From contig NZ_JAQGPL010000001.1 of NCBI RefSeq assembly GCF_028826105.1, forward strand, positions 745,501 to 809,500: a DNA stretch of 64,000 bases, given 5' to 3'. Both the position numbers and the translations under genes were made by a program. Below the pieces are notes generated by a model that made no database searches, was not told the DNA's origin, and was given only the letters and a program-made list of their open reading frames with translations. Each line of letters opens with the position of its first letter. The first letter of the stretch is position 1. Positions 46,303 to 56,168 of this stretch are shown in pieces. Source of the stretch: Paenibacillus humicola (GTDB lineage: Bacteria > Bacillota > Bacilli > Paenibacillales > Paenibacillaceae).

Positions 46303-47706
46303 TTGTCCAATCGTTTTATCGGGATCCAGCTTGGTCCCGCCAGCGTGTACGACGAGGGGGCGGACCACTGCCTCGACCTGATTCAGGAGCACGGCGGCGT
46401 GAACGCCGTCATCGTGGCGACGCACAGCTATTACGGGGCGCACGGCCGGTCGGCGAAGGCGCTCGCGCCGGATCACGGCGTGCCGGTGCGCGACGAGCGC
46501 GAGCGGAATGTGACGAAGGTTTGGATCAACCACCACGAGCGGTATTTTGGCGGCACTTATCTGCGCCACAGGCGGGATCCGCAAACGGAGGAATATGCCG
46601 ACCGCGACGTGCTGGCGGATTTGCTGGAGCCGACGCGCAGGCGGGGGATGAAGCTGCTGGCGCGCATTCTCGAGCCTCACCAGCGCAGGTCCGTCGATTT
46701 TATCGACAACTGGCCGAAGGTAATGGCCATCGACGTCTACGGCCGGATTTATCCGAATACGTGCTTCAATCACCCGCAGTACGTCAACTTCTGGCTGTCG
46801 ACGGTAGAGGACATGTTCAAGAGCTACCCGATCGACGGCCTCCAGTACGGGTCCGAACGGTCCGGTCCGCTCTCCCGCGTGCTGCTGCACGGCGAGGTGC
46901 CGAGCTGCTTCTGCGAGCACTGCTGCGCTCGGGCGCGCGCCAAAGGAATCGACCCGGAGAGAGCCAGGGAAGGGTACCTGCAGCTGTACGAGTACGTCAC
47001 CGGCCTAAAATCGAACACGGTGAACCCGGTCGACGGCGCGTTCGTCACGCTTGTGCGGATTTTGCTCAAATATCCCGAGGTGCTGGCCTGGGAATACGAC
47101 GCCTACACCTCCCGGGAGGAGCTGACGCAGAAGCTGTACGGACTGGTCAAGGCGATTCGCCCGGACGCGCAGTTCGGCGTCCATATCGACCACCAGCAGA
47201 GCACCTACGACCTGTTCCAGCTCGCCGAGCTCGAATACGCGGAACTGGCCCGCTACTGCGATTTTATTAAGCCGATCGCGTATCACGATATCGCCGCCCC
47301 GCGCGTACGCCGGTGGCTGCTCGACAGCGTGCACGGCTCTTTTCTGCGCGAGCTGCCGCTGGAGCACCTGCTCTCGGGCTTTTACGATATCATGGGCCTG
47401 GACAAGAACAAGGAGCCGAAGCTGGACGAAATGGACACCAATGGCTTCACGGAGGACTACGTCTACCGGCTGACGAAGCGGATCGTCACGGACGTCGGCG
47501 GCAAGGTGCCGGTCTACCCGGGCATCGGGTTCGACGTGCTGTGGAACGCGGACCATTTTCCCGCCAATCCGGACACGATCTACAAGGCGGTACACCGGGC
47601 CTTCGAGGCCGGAGCCGGCGGGATCGTCCTTTCCCGCGAGTACGCGGAGATGCGCCTCCCCAATCTGAAGGCGGCCGGACGCGCGGTCCGGGACCTCGGG
47701 CTGTAG
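46303..47706 (+). CDS. TIM-barrel glycoside-hydrolase-like protein
   Basis: A 467-residue cytoplasmic protein with a TTG start behind AAGGAGG. The order RILEPHQRR, VDFIDNWPKVMAIDVYGR, CFNHPQYVNFWLSTVEDM and PIDGLQYGSERSGPL, then CFCEHCC, resembles putative glycosidase TIM barrels of the GH10/DUF4015-like group, where acidic residues end the strands. The C-F-C-E-H-C-C cluster could bind zinc. It closes the importer operon. The exact family is uncertain. Confidence 0.6.
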   Translation: MSNRFIGIQLGPASVYDEGADHCLDLIQEHGGVNAVIVATHSYYGAHGRSAKALAPDHGVPVRDERERNVTKVWINHHERYFGGTYLRHRRDPQTEEYADRDVLADLLEPTRRRGMKLLARILEPHQRRSVDFIDNWPKVMAIDVYGRIYPNTCFNHPQYVNFWLSTVEDMFKSYPIDGLQYGSERSGPLSRVLLHGEVPSCFCEHCCARARAKGIDPERAREGYLQLYEYVTGLKSNTVNPVDGAFVTLVRILLKYPEVLAWEYDAYTSREELTQKLYGLVKAIRPDAQFGVHIDHQQSTYDLFQLAELEYAELARYCDFIKPIAYHDIAAPRVRRWLLDSVHGSFLRELPLEHLLSGFYDIMGLDKNKEPKLDEMDTNGFTEDYVYRLTKRIVTDVGGKVPVYPGIGFDVLWNADHFPANPDTIYKAVHRAFEAGAGGIVLSREYAEMRLPNLKAAGRAVRDLGL

Positions 47707-47935
47707 GCTAAGGCGGAACCATCGGATTGGCGCGATTCGCTGCAATGAATCATCGGAGGGCGGACCAAGCTTGTGTTGGGTACGTCTCCGGTTTTATGCG
47801 GACCATATCCAGGGATAGTCTTTGTACCGGGTACAGGACGTCGACGTGGGTCAAGATAGGAGTTCGGACCGGAGCCGTGTTTTAAGTGAAGTAAATAAAC
47901 GAATATATTTGGGACAGAACAAGCTTTATCAGCGG

Positions 47936-47968
47936 CTGGCACCGGTATTCAACCGATGCCAGTTTTTT
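47936..47968 (+). terminator. intrinsic terminator downstream of the importer operon
   Basis: CTGGCA-CCGGT and ACCG-A-TGCCAG pair, followed by TTTTTT. About 230 bases separate it from the last operon stop; that stretch has no evident gene. Confidence 0.8.
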
Positions 47969-48294
47969 CTTTAGCCGATGGAGGGAAACGTACATTAGCC
48001 GACAGGCAGGCGTATATGCGACCTTGTATGCTTTATTCATGCACCGGAAGCAATTTGTCGCGCCGGATTGGGGACTTTTGTGCTAAAATCAGTTAGCTGC
48101 AGGGACGGCTGGATCTATTAAATGGATGGCTATGAAGCCGGGGATGTCCCGGATTTGAAAGAAGCCCGTTTGTAGTGGGGATCGATTTGGAGGGTTGGAA
48201 AGATTGCCCGGAATCTCATTGTCCTGGTTATATTTTGAATTGGTTCGAAGTAGACCGGTTACCTAGCCCAAACTCAGTTGGAGGACGATTATCG
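47969..48294. other. intergenic stretch
   Basis: No gene is supported. The open frame reaching back to 48175 lacks a ribosome site, so the region is taken as leader of the gene at 48295, which has GGAGG at 48280-48284. Confidence 0.5.
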
Positions 48295-49065
48295 ATGCAT
48301 AACAAGTTTTCCGTTAAAAAAATCAATCAACTGAGAAGGAAAGCGGAGAGAATCTGTGAGCCGGTTAACGATATGCTGCTGGAGGAGCAAAAATGGACCT
48401 TCATAAATTTTGAACCGGTGAATTTGCTGAAACTGTTTTCTTCATTAAAACTGAAGGAAGGTTTCGTTCTTAAAGCATACCTTTATCGGACAAATGGAAA
48501 TGGTAACGGGAGAATTTTCGCTTACCCTGCTGTAGCAGCACATCACCTGGATCATTATTCTGCCGAAAATAACTTTTTCTATAAAAAACCGGAGCTTGCA
48601 CTCGAGAATCTTATGGATGCTATCGACGGCGACGGTTCTCCATGGTCCTATCTCAGCGCCTCTCTATTTGCGCGCGAAGCAGCGGAATTTGGCGCTTTAT
48701 GGCACGGGGTAAACTGGGGGAATCATCGCATAATTGAGAAGGATCCAACTGGAACCGATGAAGCACTCATGGTGCCGGCGCCGGATGCGGAATGGCAGTG
48801 GCTTCAGGCCAGACCGAAATCCTGGCTGCCACTTGTTATTCAAAAACCGGGTAAGGTTACGGTCAAGTTTTATTCTCATAGCGAATATATTACGGAGTCC
48901 ATTTATGAACATACAGTTATTTACCAGCCCTTCAATTATACTGCTGTCGAGTCCATTAAGAAACGATTGCGAAGGGGCAGACCGGTTTTATCCATTAAGA
49001 TGACCCTTACGATAAATAAACAACAACCGTTCGAATCCCGGTGTCCCGACTATTCCGAAGCTTAA
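48295..49065 (+). CDS. hypothetical protein
   Basis: A 256-residue protein starting at ATG 48295 behind GGAGGACG. It has a basic N-terminal helix, mixed alpha/beta middle with GNGRIFAYPA and YLSASLFAREAAEFGALWHG, and no membrane segment. I recognise no family. It is monocistronic, flanked by intergenic DNA on both sides. Codon use is less GC-biased than in the importer operon. Confidence 0.6.
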   Translation: MHNKFSVKKINQLRRKAERICEPVNDMLLEEQKWTFINFEPVNLLKLFSSLKLKEGFVLKAYLYRTNGNGNGRIFAYPAVAAHHLDHYSAENNFFYKKPELALENLMDAIDGDGSPWSYLSASLFAREAAEFGALWHGVNWGNHRIIEKDPTGTDEALMVPAPDAEWQWLQARPKSWLPLVIQKPGKVTVKFYSHSEYITESIYEHTVIYQPFNYTAVESIKKRLRRGRPVLSIKMTLTINKQQPFESRCPDYSEA

Positions 49066-49237
49066 GACGGGGAAGTTGCATTTAATTTCATGTCATCGGA
49101 GGAAGTAAGGGAACTGCTTGAAACCAAATACTCAGAGCGCTAGAGCCATTTTGACGAGTCGGCATAGTTTAGTCCCCGTCTAAATCGGTTTTCAATGTGA
49201 TAGAATTGAATAATAGGCTGGGATTAGGGGGGCGGCT

Positions 49238-49978
49238 ATGCATTTCGAGCAGATCGACAAGCTGAAAAACGAACTGGATTTGCTTCGGCCGCTGCCGGCA
49301 GCTGCCGTCCGGAATTTAAATGAAATCTATCGCGTGGAGTGGACGTACAATTCCAATGCGATAGAAGGAAATACGCTCACATTGCTGGAAACGAAGCTGG
49401 TCCTGGAAGATGGGCTTACCATCGGCGGTAAAAAGCTAAGGGAGCATTTCGAAGTCATCAACCATGCCGAAGCGATTTTGTATGTTCAAGATATTGTCGA
49501 CCGCAAGATCGAGTTGTCTGAGTATGTGGTAAAATCCATCCACCAGTTGGTGCTTCGAAATATTGATGACGAGAATGCAGGGCGCTATCGGACCGTAAAT
49601 GTTGGTATATCCGGGTCGAGCCATACACCACCGCATTTTACGGTTGTTCAGGAACAAATGGAAAATTTGATCGATTGGTATCTGGAGAAAAAAGATCGGC
49701 TGCATCCTGTTGAACTTGCCGCGCGGCTTCACTTTCAGTTTGTTTATATTCACCCTTTTGCGGATGGAAATGGACGGACGGCGCGGCTGATCCTGAATCT
49801 GATCCTGATGAGCCGCGGTTTTCCGCCGGCAATCGTCAAAGCGGAGGATGAGGCGCGATTGCATTATTACGAAACGCTTGAAGAGGCCATCGCCATAGGC
49901 CGATTGGAGCCGTTCTTTCAACTGATTGCGGAATGCGTGGAAGACAGCCTCAAGCGGTATATCGGAGCGGTGAAATAG
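49238..49978 (+). CDS. Fic-family protein (AMP transferase)
   Basis: A 246-residue Fic protein. The active motif HPFADGNGRTAR is complete (H172 to R183), so AMP or another nucleotide part can be transferred to target hydroxyls. The N-terminal segment SNAIEGN (39-45) fits the inhibitory (S/T)-x3-E-(G/N) helix, which keeps the enzyme autoinhibited. The start follows AGGGGGG. It is monocistronic; the target is unknown. Confidence 0.92.
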   Translation: MHFEQIDKLKNELDLLRPLPAAAVRNLNEIYRVEWTYNSNAIEGNTLTLLETKLVLEDGLTIGGKKLREHFEVINHAEAILYVQDIVDRKIELSEYVVKSIHQLVLRNIDDENAGRYRTVNVGISGSSHTPPHFTVVQEQMENLIDWYLEKKDRLHPVELAARLHFQFVYIHPFADGNGRTARLILNLILMSRGFPPAIVKAEDEARLHYYETLEEAIAIGRLEPFFQLIAECVEDSLKRYIGAVK

Positions 49979-49995
49979 CATCCTTAAAGCATAGC

Positions 49996-50031
49996 AAAGA
50001 GGCAGGCTCGCCCGAACGAACCTGCCTCTTT
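49996..50031. terminator. bidirectional terminator
   Basis: AAAGAGGCAGG (49996-50006) and CCTGCCTCTTT (50021-50031) form an 11-base-pair stem between the convergent Fic and GH43 genes. Confidence 0.85.
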
Positions 50032-50039
50032 CCTTATGC

Positions 50040-51020
50040 TCATTTGTACGGATCGATCGTTTGAATCGTGCCGTCCTCGTTATACTTCAGCTCGGTGTAT
50101 TTGACGGAGCGCTTGTGGTTGACGCCGCCGGACAGGGAGCTGTCGTGGTAGAACAGGTACCATTTGTCTTCGAACTGGACGATGGAATGGTGGGTCGTCC
50201 AGCCGATGACGGGCGTAAGGATGGTGCCTTTGAATTCATACGGCCCCATCGGATTTTTGCTCATCGCGTACACGAGGCAGTGGGTGGTGCCGGTCGAATA
50301 GGACAGGTAGTAGTAGCCGTTGTACTTGTGCACCCACGGGCCTTCAAAATATCTCCGGTCCTCGTCGCCGGCCGTGATCGGGCTGCCGTTCTCGTCGACG
50401 ATCGAAATTTCCTGCGGCGCGCTTTTGAACGTCAGCATGTCGTCGTTCAGCTCGGCCACCTGCGGGCCGAGGGCGGGCTCATTGCCGGAAGGTCCGGCCG
50501 CGTCAGGCTGGTACGTTCCCGTCTGCCATTTCTCCAGTTGACCGCCCCAGAGGCCGCCAAAATAAACATAAGCCCGGTTGTCGTCGTCCACCAGAACGGC
50601 GGGGTCGATGCTGAAGCTTCCCGGGATGTAGCTGTCCTGCGGCTTGAACGGACCGGCAGGCGACGGGCTCGTGGCGACGCCGATCCGGAAAATATCGTCC
50701 TTGTCTTTGGCCGGGAAGTACAAATAATAGGTGTTGTTCTTGAACGCTGCGTCCGGCGCCCACAGCTGCTGCTTCGCCCACGGAATATCTCTCAGGTGGA
50801 GCGCCTCGCCGTGATCGACGCACGGCGACTGGAAATTGTCCAGTGACAGCACATGATAGTCTTCCATCGCGTACTGGTCGCCGTTGTCGTTCGAAGGCCC
50901 GTCGTGGTCGAGGTCGTGAGAAGGGTAAATATAAATTTTGCCTTCAAATACGTGCGCGGACGGGTCGGCGGTATAAATATGCGTCACTAGCGGCTCTTTA
51001 GGTTTTACGGGATTGTTCAT
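50040..51020 (-). CDS. GH43-family glycoside hydrolase
   Basis: A 326-residue five-bladed beta-propeller glycosidase of family GH43 (arabinofuranosidase/xylosidase type). The three acidic residues are visible: base Asp19 in TADPSAHVF, Asp139 in SIDPAVLVDD and acid Glu226 in YFEGPWVHKYNG. No signal peptide, so it cleaves imported oligosaccharides inside the cell. AGGAGAG precedes the ATG. It is monocistronic and convergent with the Fic gene. Confidence 0.9.
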   Translation of the reverse strand: MNNPVKPKEPLVTHIYTADPSAHVFEGKIYIYPSHDLDHDGPSNDNGDQYAMEDYHVLSLDNFQSPCVDHGEALHLRDIPWAKQQLWAPDAAFKNNTYYLYFPAKDKDDIFRIGVATSPSPAGPFKPQDSYIPGSFSIDPAVLVDDDNRAYVYFGGLWGGQLEKWQTGTYQPDAAGPSGNEPALGPQVAELNDDMLTFKSAPQEISIVDENGSPITAGDEDRRYFEGPWVHKYNGYYYLSYSTGTTHCLVYAMSKNPMGPYEFKGTILTPVIGWTTHHSIVQFEDKWYLFYHDSSLSGGVNHKRSVKYTELKYNEDGTIQTIDPYK

Positions 51021-51324
51021 TTCAAGCTCTCCTCCGTGATCAAATGAAAGCGTATGTATTTATGTGATACTAGTATACCAGATTCGCGGCGAATTGTGAG
51101 CAGGGATCCGGATGTCATTTTTTGCAGCTTGCGCGCGCCCGATATTTCCTTTCCCTGTCGAACACATGCAAGCCGAGAATGACGCCGGGACCAATCGATA
51201 AATAGCTGTCAAAAAACGGCAGAAAGCTTCCTTTTTCTCGCAGATCGGACTATTCTATATATTAATAGATTTGATAGGCGAACGGACAGGTTCTCTGTCG
51301 AAAATGGAAAGGTCGTGACTGATT
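51021..51324. other. divergent intergenic region
   Basis: No gene is seen. It lies between the GH43 gene (leftward) and the MFS gene (rightward) and must hold both promoters, but no consensus pair stands out. Confidence 0.5.
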
Positions 51325-52542
51325 TTGGAGCAAACGAACCCGCCGATGCTGCGGCAGCCGTCTTTCGCAAAAGCATGGGCAGCACGTATTTTGTCCACGA
51401 CCTCGTTTCAAATGCTTTCCGTCGCGATCGGATGGCACATGTACGCGATAACGGACGATGCCTTCAGCCTGGGGCTTGTCGGACTCGCCCAGTTCCTGCC
51501 GATGGTGCTGCTGACGCTGCTGGTCGGACATGCCGCCGACCGGTTCGACCGCCGGAAAATCGTCTTCCTGTGCCAGCTGTTCGAAGGCGCTGTCGCGGTG
51601 TTTCTGGCCGCCGGCAACCATGCCGGATGGCTCGGGCGCGACCAGATTTTGCTGGCGGCGGCCGTGATCGGCGCCTGCCGCGCGTTCGAGACGCCGACGC
51701 TCGCAGCGCTCGTGCCGGAGCTGGTGCCGAAGGAAATGATCCCGCAGGCGTCGGCCTGGTCCGCGTCGGCCGGCCAGACGGCATCCATCCTCGGACCGTC
51801 CCTCGGCGGCCTGCTGTTCTCGTTCGGACCGGAGCTCGTGTATTTGACGTCGGCGGCGGCGCTGCTGTTCGCCGGGATCCTGATCTTTTCCATCCGCATG
51901 GTGCGGGGCGCCCGCAGTTCGGAGCAGCAGGTGATTCGTTCGATTTTCTCGGGGCTCGAGTTCGTGTTCCGCCGGAAAGTAATCCTGGGCACGATCTCGC
52001 TCGATCTGTTCGCTGTGCTGCTGGGCGGCGCGACGGCGCTGCTGCCGATCTTTGCAAAAGATATTTTGCATACGGGGCCGTGGGGTCTCGGTCTGCTGCG
52101 GACGGCGCCGGCGGTAGGGGCGCTCCTGATGTCGCTCGTGCTGGCGAAATATCAGCTCCGGTACAGGCTTGGACCGATCCTATTCGGTGCCCTGGGCGTC
52201 TTCGGCTTGGCGACCATCGTTTTCGCCTTGTCGAAAAGCATGGTGCTGTCGCTTGTGGCGCTGTTCCTCACCGGCGCATCGGACGTAATCAGCGTTGTCA
52301 TCCGGTCGACGCTCGTGCAGATGAACACGCCCAACGAGATGCGCGGGCGGGTGAGCGCCGTCAATTCGCTGTTCGTCGGCACGTCGAACCAGCTCGGCGA
52401 GTTCGAATCCGGCATGGTGGCCGGTTTGCTCGGGGCCGTCCCCGCCGCCTTCATCGGCGGCCTCGGAACGATAGCCGTCGCCGGCTTGTGGATGTACTTG
52501 TTCCCGGCGCTCCGGCGTCTGCGCTCCTTCTCGGACGGGTGA
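51325..52542 (+). CDS. MFS transporter (EntS-like exporter)
   Basis: A 405-residue major facilitator with about 12 membrane helices. The loop motif GHAADRFDRRKIV (about 68-80) between helices 2 and 3 and the layout resemble EntS/MdtH-like exporters. TTG 51325 is the chosen start, since the protein opens with a short hydrophilic arm. The substrate is unknown. Confidence 0.85.
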   Translation: MEQTNPPMLRQPSFAKAWAARILSTTSFQMLSVAIGWHMYAITDDAFSLGLVGLAQFLPMVLLTLLVGHAADRFDRRKIVFLCQLFEGAVAVFLAAGNHAGWLGRDQILLAAAVIGACRAFETPTLAALVPELVPKEMIPQASAWSASAGQTASILGPSLGGLLFSFGPELVYLTSAAALLFAGILIFSIRMVRGARSSEQQVIRSIFSGLEFVFRRKVILGTISLDLFAVLLGGATALLPIFAKDILHTGPWGLGLLRTAPAVGALLMSLVLAKYQLRYRLGPILFGALGVFGLATIVFALSKSMVLSLVALFLTGASDVISVVIRSTLVQMNTPNEMRGRVSAVNSLFVGTSNQLGEFESGMVAGLLGAVPAAFIGGLGTIAVAGLWMYLFPALRRLRSFSDG

Positions 52543-52756
52543 CGCCGGCGCGGACGGGGGGCCGGCAGGCTGTCGACGCGCAGAACGAAAGACGCGATAT
52601 CCTCCGTTGACAGACTTCCGGCCCGGTGTTAGTATCAATCAGGGATAAGCGACGATTGAACATCCATTTTGTGTAATTGACATGCAACCCGGCTCGTCTC
52701 TCACGCGTTTGCGTTCGCGATTGGAACGGCCGGTCTCATACGTTGGGTAAACAAAG

Positions 52757-52779
52757 CTCTTCTTTGCGAAGAGTTTTTT
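52757..52779 (+). terminator. short intrinsic terminator or attenuator ahead of the MATE gene
   Basis: CTCTTC (52757-52762) and GAAGAG (52768-52773) with TTTTTT following. It lies 50 bases before the MATE start codon, so it may be a leader attenuator rather than the end of the MFS transcript. Confidence 0.55.
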
Positions 52780-52826
52780 CAATAGCAAGCAAGGTTTCAC
52801 GAATCCGCCAAAAAGAATGTGATGAC

Positions 52827-54218
52827 GTGCTTCAGCTCAATTTCAGAACCCGAAAGCAGGCCTTCCTCGACAAATATTTGACGGGGGAATCGATCGATTA
52901 TCGGCAAATCGTGTCTCTTTTCGTGCCGATTCTCGTCGATCAGGCGTTCATTATCGGTCTGAACATGCTCAATACCGCCATGATCAGCTCGTCGGGCGTG
53001 GCGGCGGTCAGCGCAGTCAATATGGTCGATTCGCTGAATATTTTTTTGATCAGCGTCTTTATTGCCGTATCCACAGGGGGAACGGTCGTCGTCGCGCAGT
53101 ACAAGGGCAGCGGCAACGACCTGATGGTCTCCAGAGCGGCTGCCAGCGCCGTCACCTCGGTGTCGCTGCTGGCGCTTCTGCTGTGTGTCTTTATCGGCAT
53201 ATTTCACAATTTGACGCTGACCGCGCTGTTCGGTTCGGCTTCGGCGGACGTGTTCAGCAATGCCAAAACGTATTTGGTCGGAAGCAGCCTCTCCTACATG
53301 GGGATCGCGCTGACGGAAGCGGTGTGCGGGGCGCTGAGAGGGATCGGGAGAACGCGGGCGTCGCTGGCGCTGTCCATGATCATGAATTTCTCGTACGTGC
53401 TGCTTAACGTGCTGTTCATTAACCTCCTGCACATGGGGGTCGTCGGCATGGCGCTCTCCGTCAATATCGCCCGTTACGGAGCGGCCGTCTGCGCGCTGTT
53501 TTACTTGATGAAGATGGATACGAACCTGCACGTGCAGCTGCAGGACCTGCTGAAATTGAACGTTGCCATGATCAAACGCATTCTGCTCGTCGGGATTCCG
53601 TTTGCGGCGGAGCAGCTGTTCTTCAACGGCGGCAAAATGCTGACGCAGGTGTTTATCGTCAGTCTTGGCACGTACGCGATTGCGACCAACGCCATCTGCG
53701 GCTCGATCGCCGGCGTGCTGCAAATCCCGGCCAATGCGCTGGCGCTGACGACGGTGACGGTGGTCGGACAGTGCATGGGGCGGCGAAACGTTGAGGATGC
53801 GCGGAAATTTACGAAAACGTTTCTCGGGCTGTCGGCCTGCGCCTGCCTGCTGATGGGGATGATCGTCGTGCCCCTGTTCCATCCGATTGTCAGCCTGTTT
53901 CACCCGCCGGAAGCGATCGTGCCCGACATTTTCAAGATTGTGATTCTGACCTCGATCCTGCAAATCCCGTTCTGGTCGTTCAGCTTCCTGATGCCTTCGG
54001 CGCTTCGGGCGGCGGGCGATTCGAAATTCACGTCGATCGTCTCCATGCTGTCGATGTGGCTGTTCCGGATCGTGCTCGGGTATATCCTGGGCATCGTGCT
54101 GCACTTCGGCATCGTCGGCGTCTGGCTGGCGATGAACTGCGAGTGGGGCGTGCGCGGCGCGATTTTTCTGCGGCGCTTCTACGGGAAGAAGTGGTACCGG
54201 CACCGCGTCATCGATTAA
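52827..54218 (+). CDS. MATE-family efflux transporter
   Basis: A 463-residue multidrug exporter with 12 membrane helices, of the NorM/DinF-like bacterial group. GTG 52827 was chosen because it gives the normal family length; the frame is open another 50 codons upstream but that part is hydrophilic and overlaps the hairpin at 52757. No strong ribosome site is seen. A hairpin shared with the convergent glycosidase gene follows. Confidence 0.85.
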   Translation: MLQLNFRTRKQAFLDKYLTGESIDYRQIVSLFVPILVDQAFIIGLNMLNTAMISSSGVAAVSAVNMVDSLNIFLISVFIAVSTGGTVVVAQYKGSGNDLMVSRAAASAVTSVSLLALLLCVFIGIFHNLTLTALFGSASADVFSNAKTYLVGSSLSYMGIALTEAVCGALRGIGRTRASLALSMIMNFSYVLLNVLFINLLHMGVVGMALSVNIARYGAAVCALFYLMKMDTNLHVQLQDLLKLNVAMIKRILLVGIPFAAEQLFFNGGKMLTQVFIVSLGTYAIATNAICGSIAGVLQIPANALALTTVTVVGQCMGRRNVEDARKFTKTFLGLSACACLLMGMIVVPLFHPIVSLFHPPEAIVPDIFKIVILTSILQIPFWSFSFLMPSALRAAGDSKFTSIVSMLSMWLFRIVLGYILGIVLHFGIVGVWLAMNCEWGVRGAIFLRRFYGKKWYRHRVID

Positions 54219-54223
54219 AGAAG

Positions 54224-54252
54224 AAGGAGCCCGGCTTAATCGCCGAGCTCCT
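54224..54252. terminator. bidirectional hairpin between convergent genes
   Basis: AAGGAGC and GCTCCTT enclose a GGC/GCC inner stem at the junction of the MATE and glycosidase stops; the right arm lies inside the last codons of the glycosidase gene. Confidence 0.6.
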
Positions 54253-55207
54253 TTATTAGTTGTTTGAACGTAAAATACGCCGGCTTCGGCGTGTAGTCGT
54301 CCCGCATGATGCCGAATTGGTGGAAAGGATCCTCTTTGGAGCTGTCCGCATCCCGGAGATCGAACAGAACGTAATGGGTGATGTTCAGCTCCTCGCGCAG
54401 CCCGTGAACGGTGCGGATCACCGTCTCCAGCACCTCCGCCTGACGCTCGCAGGTCCGCACGCGGTTGTCGAACGGATTGATGCCCGTCGGCCAGCCGTTC
54501 TCGGCCACCCGGATCGGCACGGAAGCGGGCAGCCCTGCGGCGGCCAGATGCTTCTCCCGCAGCTCGCGCAGCGTGCGCTCGACCGACGCTGGAATTTCGG
54601 ACGGTTCAAGCGCAGCCTCGAACACATCCGGATAGAAATTATGCCCTACAAAATCGACCGCCTCCGCAAACGGTTTGCCTCCGGTCCGCGCCAGGCTTTC
54701 CCAGAAGCCGGGAACCGCCGCCGGACCGTCCGGCACCGAACCGAAGCCGACGGGCAGCCGCAGTCCGAGCTTCAGCGCCTCCTGCTTGGCCGTTTTTACG
54801 CCCTCGACCAGGGCCAGGGCGATATTCGGCTTCGAGCCTTCCATAAACGACAGGTTCGGTTCGTTCGTGATCTGCAGCGACGCGAGCCGGGAACCGTAAC
54901 GGCCGACGATGGTGCGGACAAAACGAAGCCAGCCGTCCATATCGAGCTCGGACGGGTGCAGGTTTCCGATCGCCCAATTGCCCAGCAGGCCGTTTGCGGC
55001 ATATCGCTCCGCGGCGGCCAACGTACGGGCTTCCATCTCGGTTCCCATATCGACCACATACATGCGCGGATGCAGCGTCTTGTTCCCGCGCAGCTCCTGA
55101 AGCGCCGCCCGGATTTTGCCGTAATCGTCCTCCGGTCCGAGGGCGAGTCCCGTCGGCGAGCCGGCCGGGCTGAGCGGATAGATCCCGAATGTGAATGGGG
55201 TTGTCAT
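54236..55207 (-). CDS. clan GH-A-like glycosidase
   Basis: A 323-residue TIM-barrel protein. LQITNEPNLSF places an acid/base Glu (E116) after an Asn, the clan GH-A hallmark, and IRVAENGWPTG puts a nucleophile Glu (E236) before Asn-Gly-Trp-Pro-Thr, as in GH17/GH53-like enzymes. There is no signal peptide, so it acts on internal substrates. GGAGGGATGGC precedes the ATG. Family assignment is inferred from these two motifs. Confidence 0.7.
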   Translation of the reverse strand: MTTPFTFGIYPLSPAGSPTGLALGPEDDYGKIRAALQELRGNKTLHPRMYVVDMGTEMEARTLAAAERYAANGLLGNWAIGNLHPSELDMDGWLRFVRTIVGRYGSRLASLQITNEPNLSFMEGSKPNIALALVEGVKTAKQEALKLGLRLPVGFGSVPDGPAAVPGFWESLARTGGKPFAEAVDFVGHNFYPDVFEAALEPSEIPASVERTLRELREKHLAAAGLPASVPIRVAENGWPTGINPFDNRVRTCERQAEVLETVIRTVHGLREELNITHYVLFDLRDADSSKEDPFHQFGIMRDDYTPKPAYFTFKQLIKELGD

Positions 55208-55352
55208 GCCATCCCTCCTTATGGTGCAGCCTGCATTTTTGCGATAAAGTAAATAAAATTGTACTAAATTAATGGCAGTCTATTAAATAAATTTAGATTA
55301 ATAGAGGATATCCGTTCACTTTTACCTCAAAATAATAAATGTTTATTTACTT

Positions 55353-55952
55353 TTAGTCAAGTACTGGTGCCAATCCCGCCGCCACAACCACCAGCACGTC
55401 TCGCACCATCGCTTCGGCCGTGCGCAGTTGAGGACCCCGACTCCACTGTATAGCTGTTCCCAGTATGCCCCAACTAATGACGAGGGCCGTGGTTTCCACC
55501 ATCTCTTGCGAAACGGAAGCTTTCGACTCTTTGCTGAGCCAAGCGACCAGGAGCTGATAAAGCTCTTTTTGCATCGCGATTTCAAACAGCGGTTCAAACT
55601 GACTGTTCTCCGGAGTCCGAATCATGTACTGTCTGGTAAGGGCAAGAAAATCAAAAACCGTTAGAATGAGGATTCGCAAGCTGCTCATATTCGATATTGA
55701 AGAATTAGGCAGCGCCTCCTCCAATTTCCGTTGGAATTTTTCTCTCATCCAACATTCAAGGAAAGCATATTTATCTTCGAAATGTGCATAAAATGTGGCT
55801 CGGTTTACAGTGGCTCGATCGGTAATGTCCTGCACGGAGATAGAGTAAATGTTCTTCTTTTGTTCAAGCAGCTCCATAAAGGACTGCAATAACAACTGAC
55901 GCGTGCGTTTCACACGGGGATCGTTTTGATTGACCGGCATTTTCAACGTCAC
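55353..55952 (-). CDS. TetR/AcrR-family repressor
   Basis: A 199-residue TetR-type repressor. The N-terminal HTH is SVQDITDRATVNRATFYAHF (about 40-59), ending in the family-typical FYAHF-x-DKYAFLE. The C-terminal ligand domain is divergent. It is divergent from the NmrA-like gene at 56169, with a palindromic operator candidate between them (55991-56018), so it probably represses that gene and itself. Confidence 0.9.
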   Translation of the reverse strand: MTLKMPVNQNDPRVKRTRQLLLQSFMELLEQKKNIYSISVQDITDRATVNRATFYAHFEDKYAFLECWMREKFQRKLEEALPNSSISNMSSLRILILTVFDFLALTRQYMIRTPENSQFEPLFEIAMQKELYQLLVAWLSKESKASVSQEMVETTALVISWGILGTAIQWSRGPQLRTAEAMVRDVLVVVAAGLAPVLD

Positions 55953-55990
55953 TCCTCAAATCAGGGATTCCCAAGCAAACAACAAAGACA

Positions 55991-56018
55991 CGTAGATGTT
56001 GTCTACACAACGATTACG
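55991..56018. promoter_or_regulatory. palindromic operator for the TetR-type repressor
   Basis: GTTGT (55998-56002) and ACAAC (56007-56011) flank CTAC, and the outer CGTA/TACG ends extend the symmetry to 28 bases. It lies 39 bases ahead of the repressor start and upstream of the NmrA-like gene. Confidence 0.65.
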
Positions 56019-56168
56019 ATCATTTGCTGATTGCTCAAAACGCCCAAACCGCTTATCATTCATTCTACCGTATAGTTTACGCGAAAATGCTGTTTAAACA
56101 ACACTGTGTATTTTGTGTCGGTCAACGATTGCCAGCCTTTTAAGCTGCAAGAAAGGATGAATGGTTTC

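Noticed and set aside
52797..54203. 468-codon frame antisense to the MATE gene
   Set aside because: His/Arg/Asp-rich shadow translation with no domain and no ribosome site.
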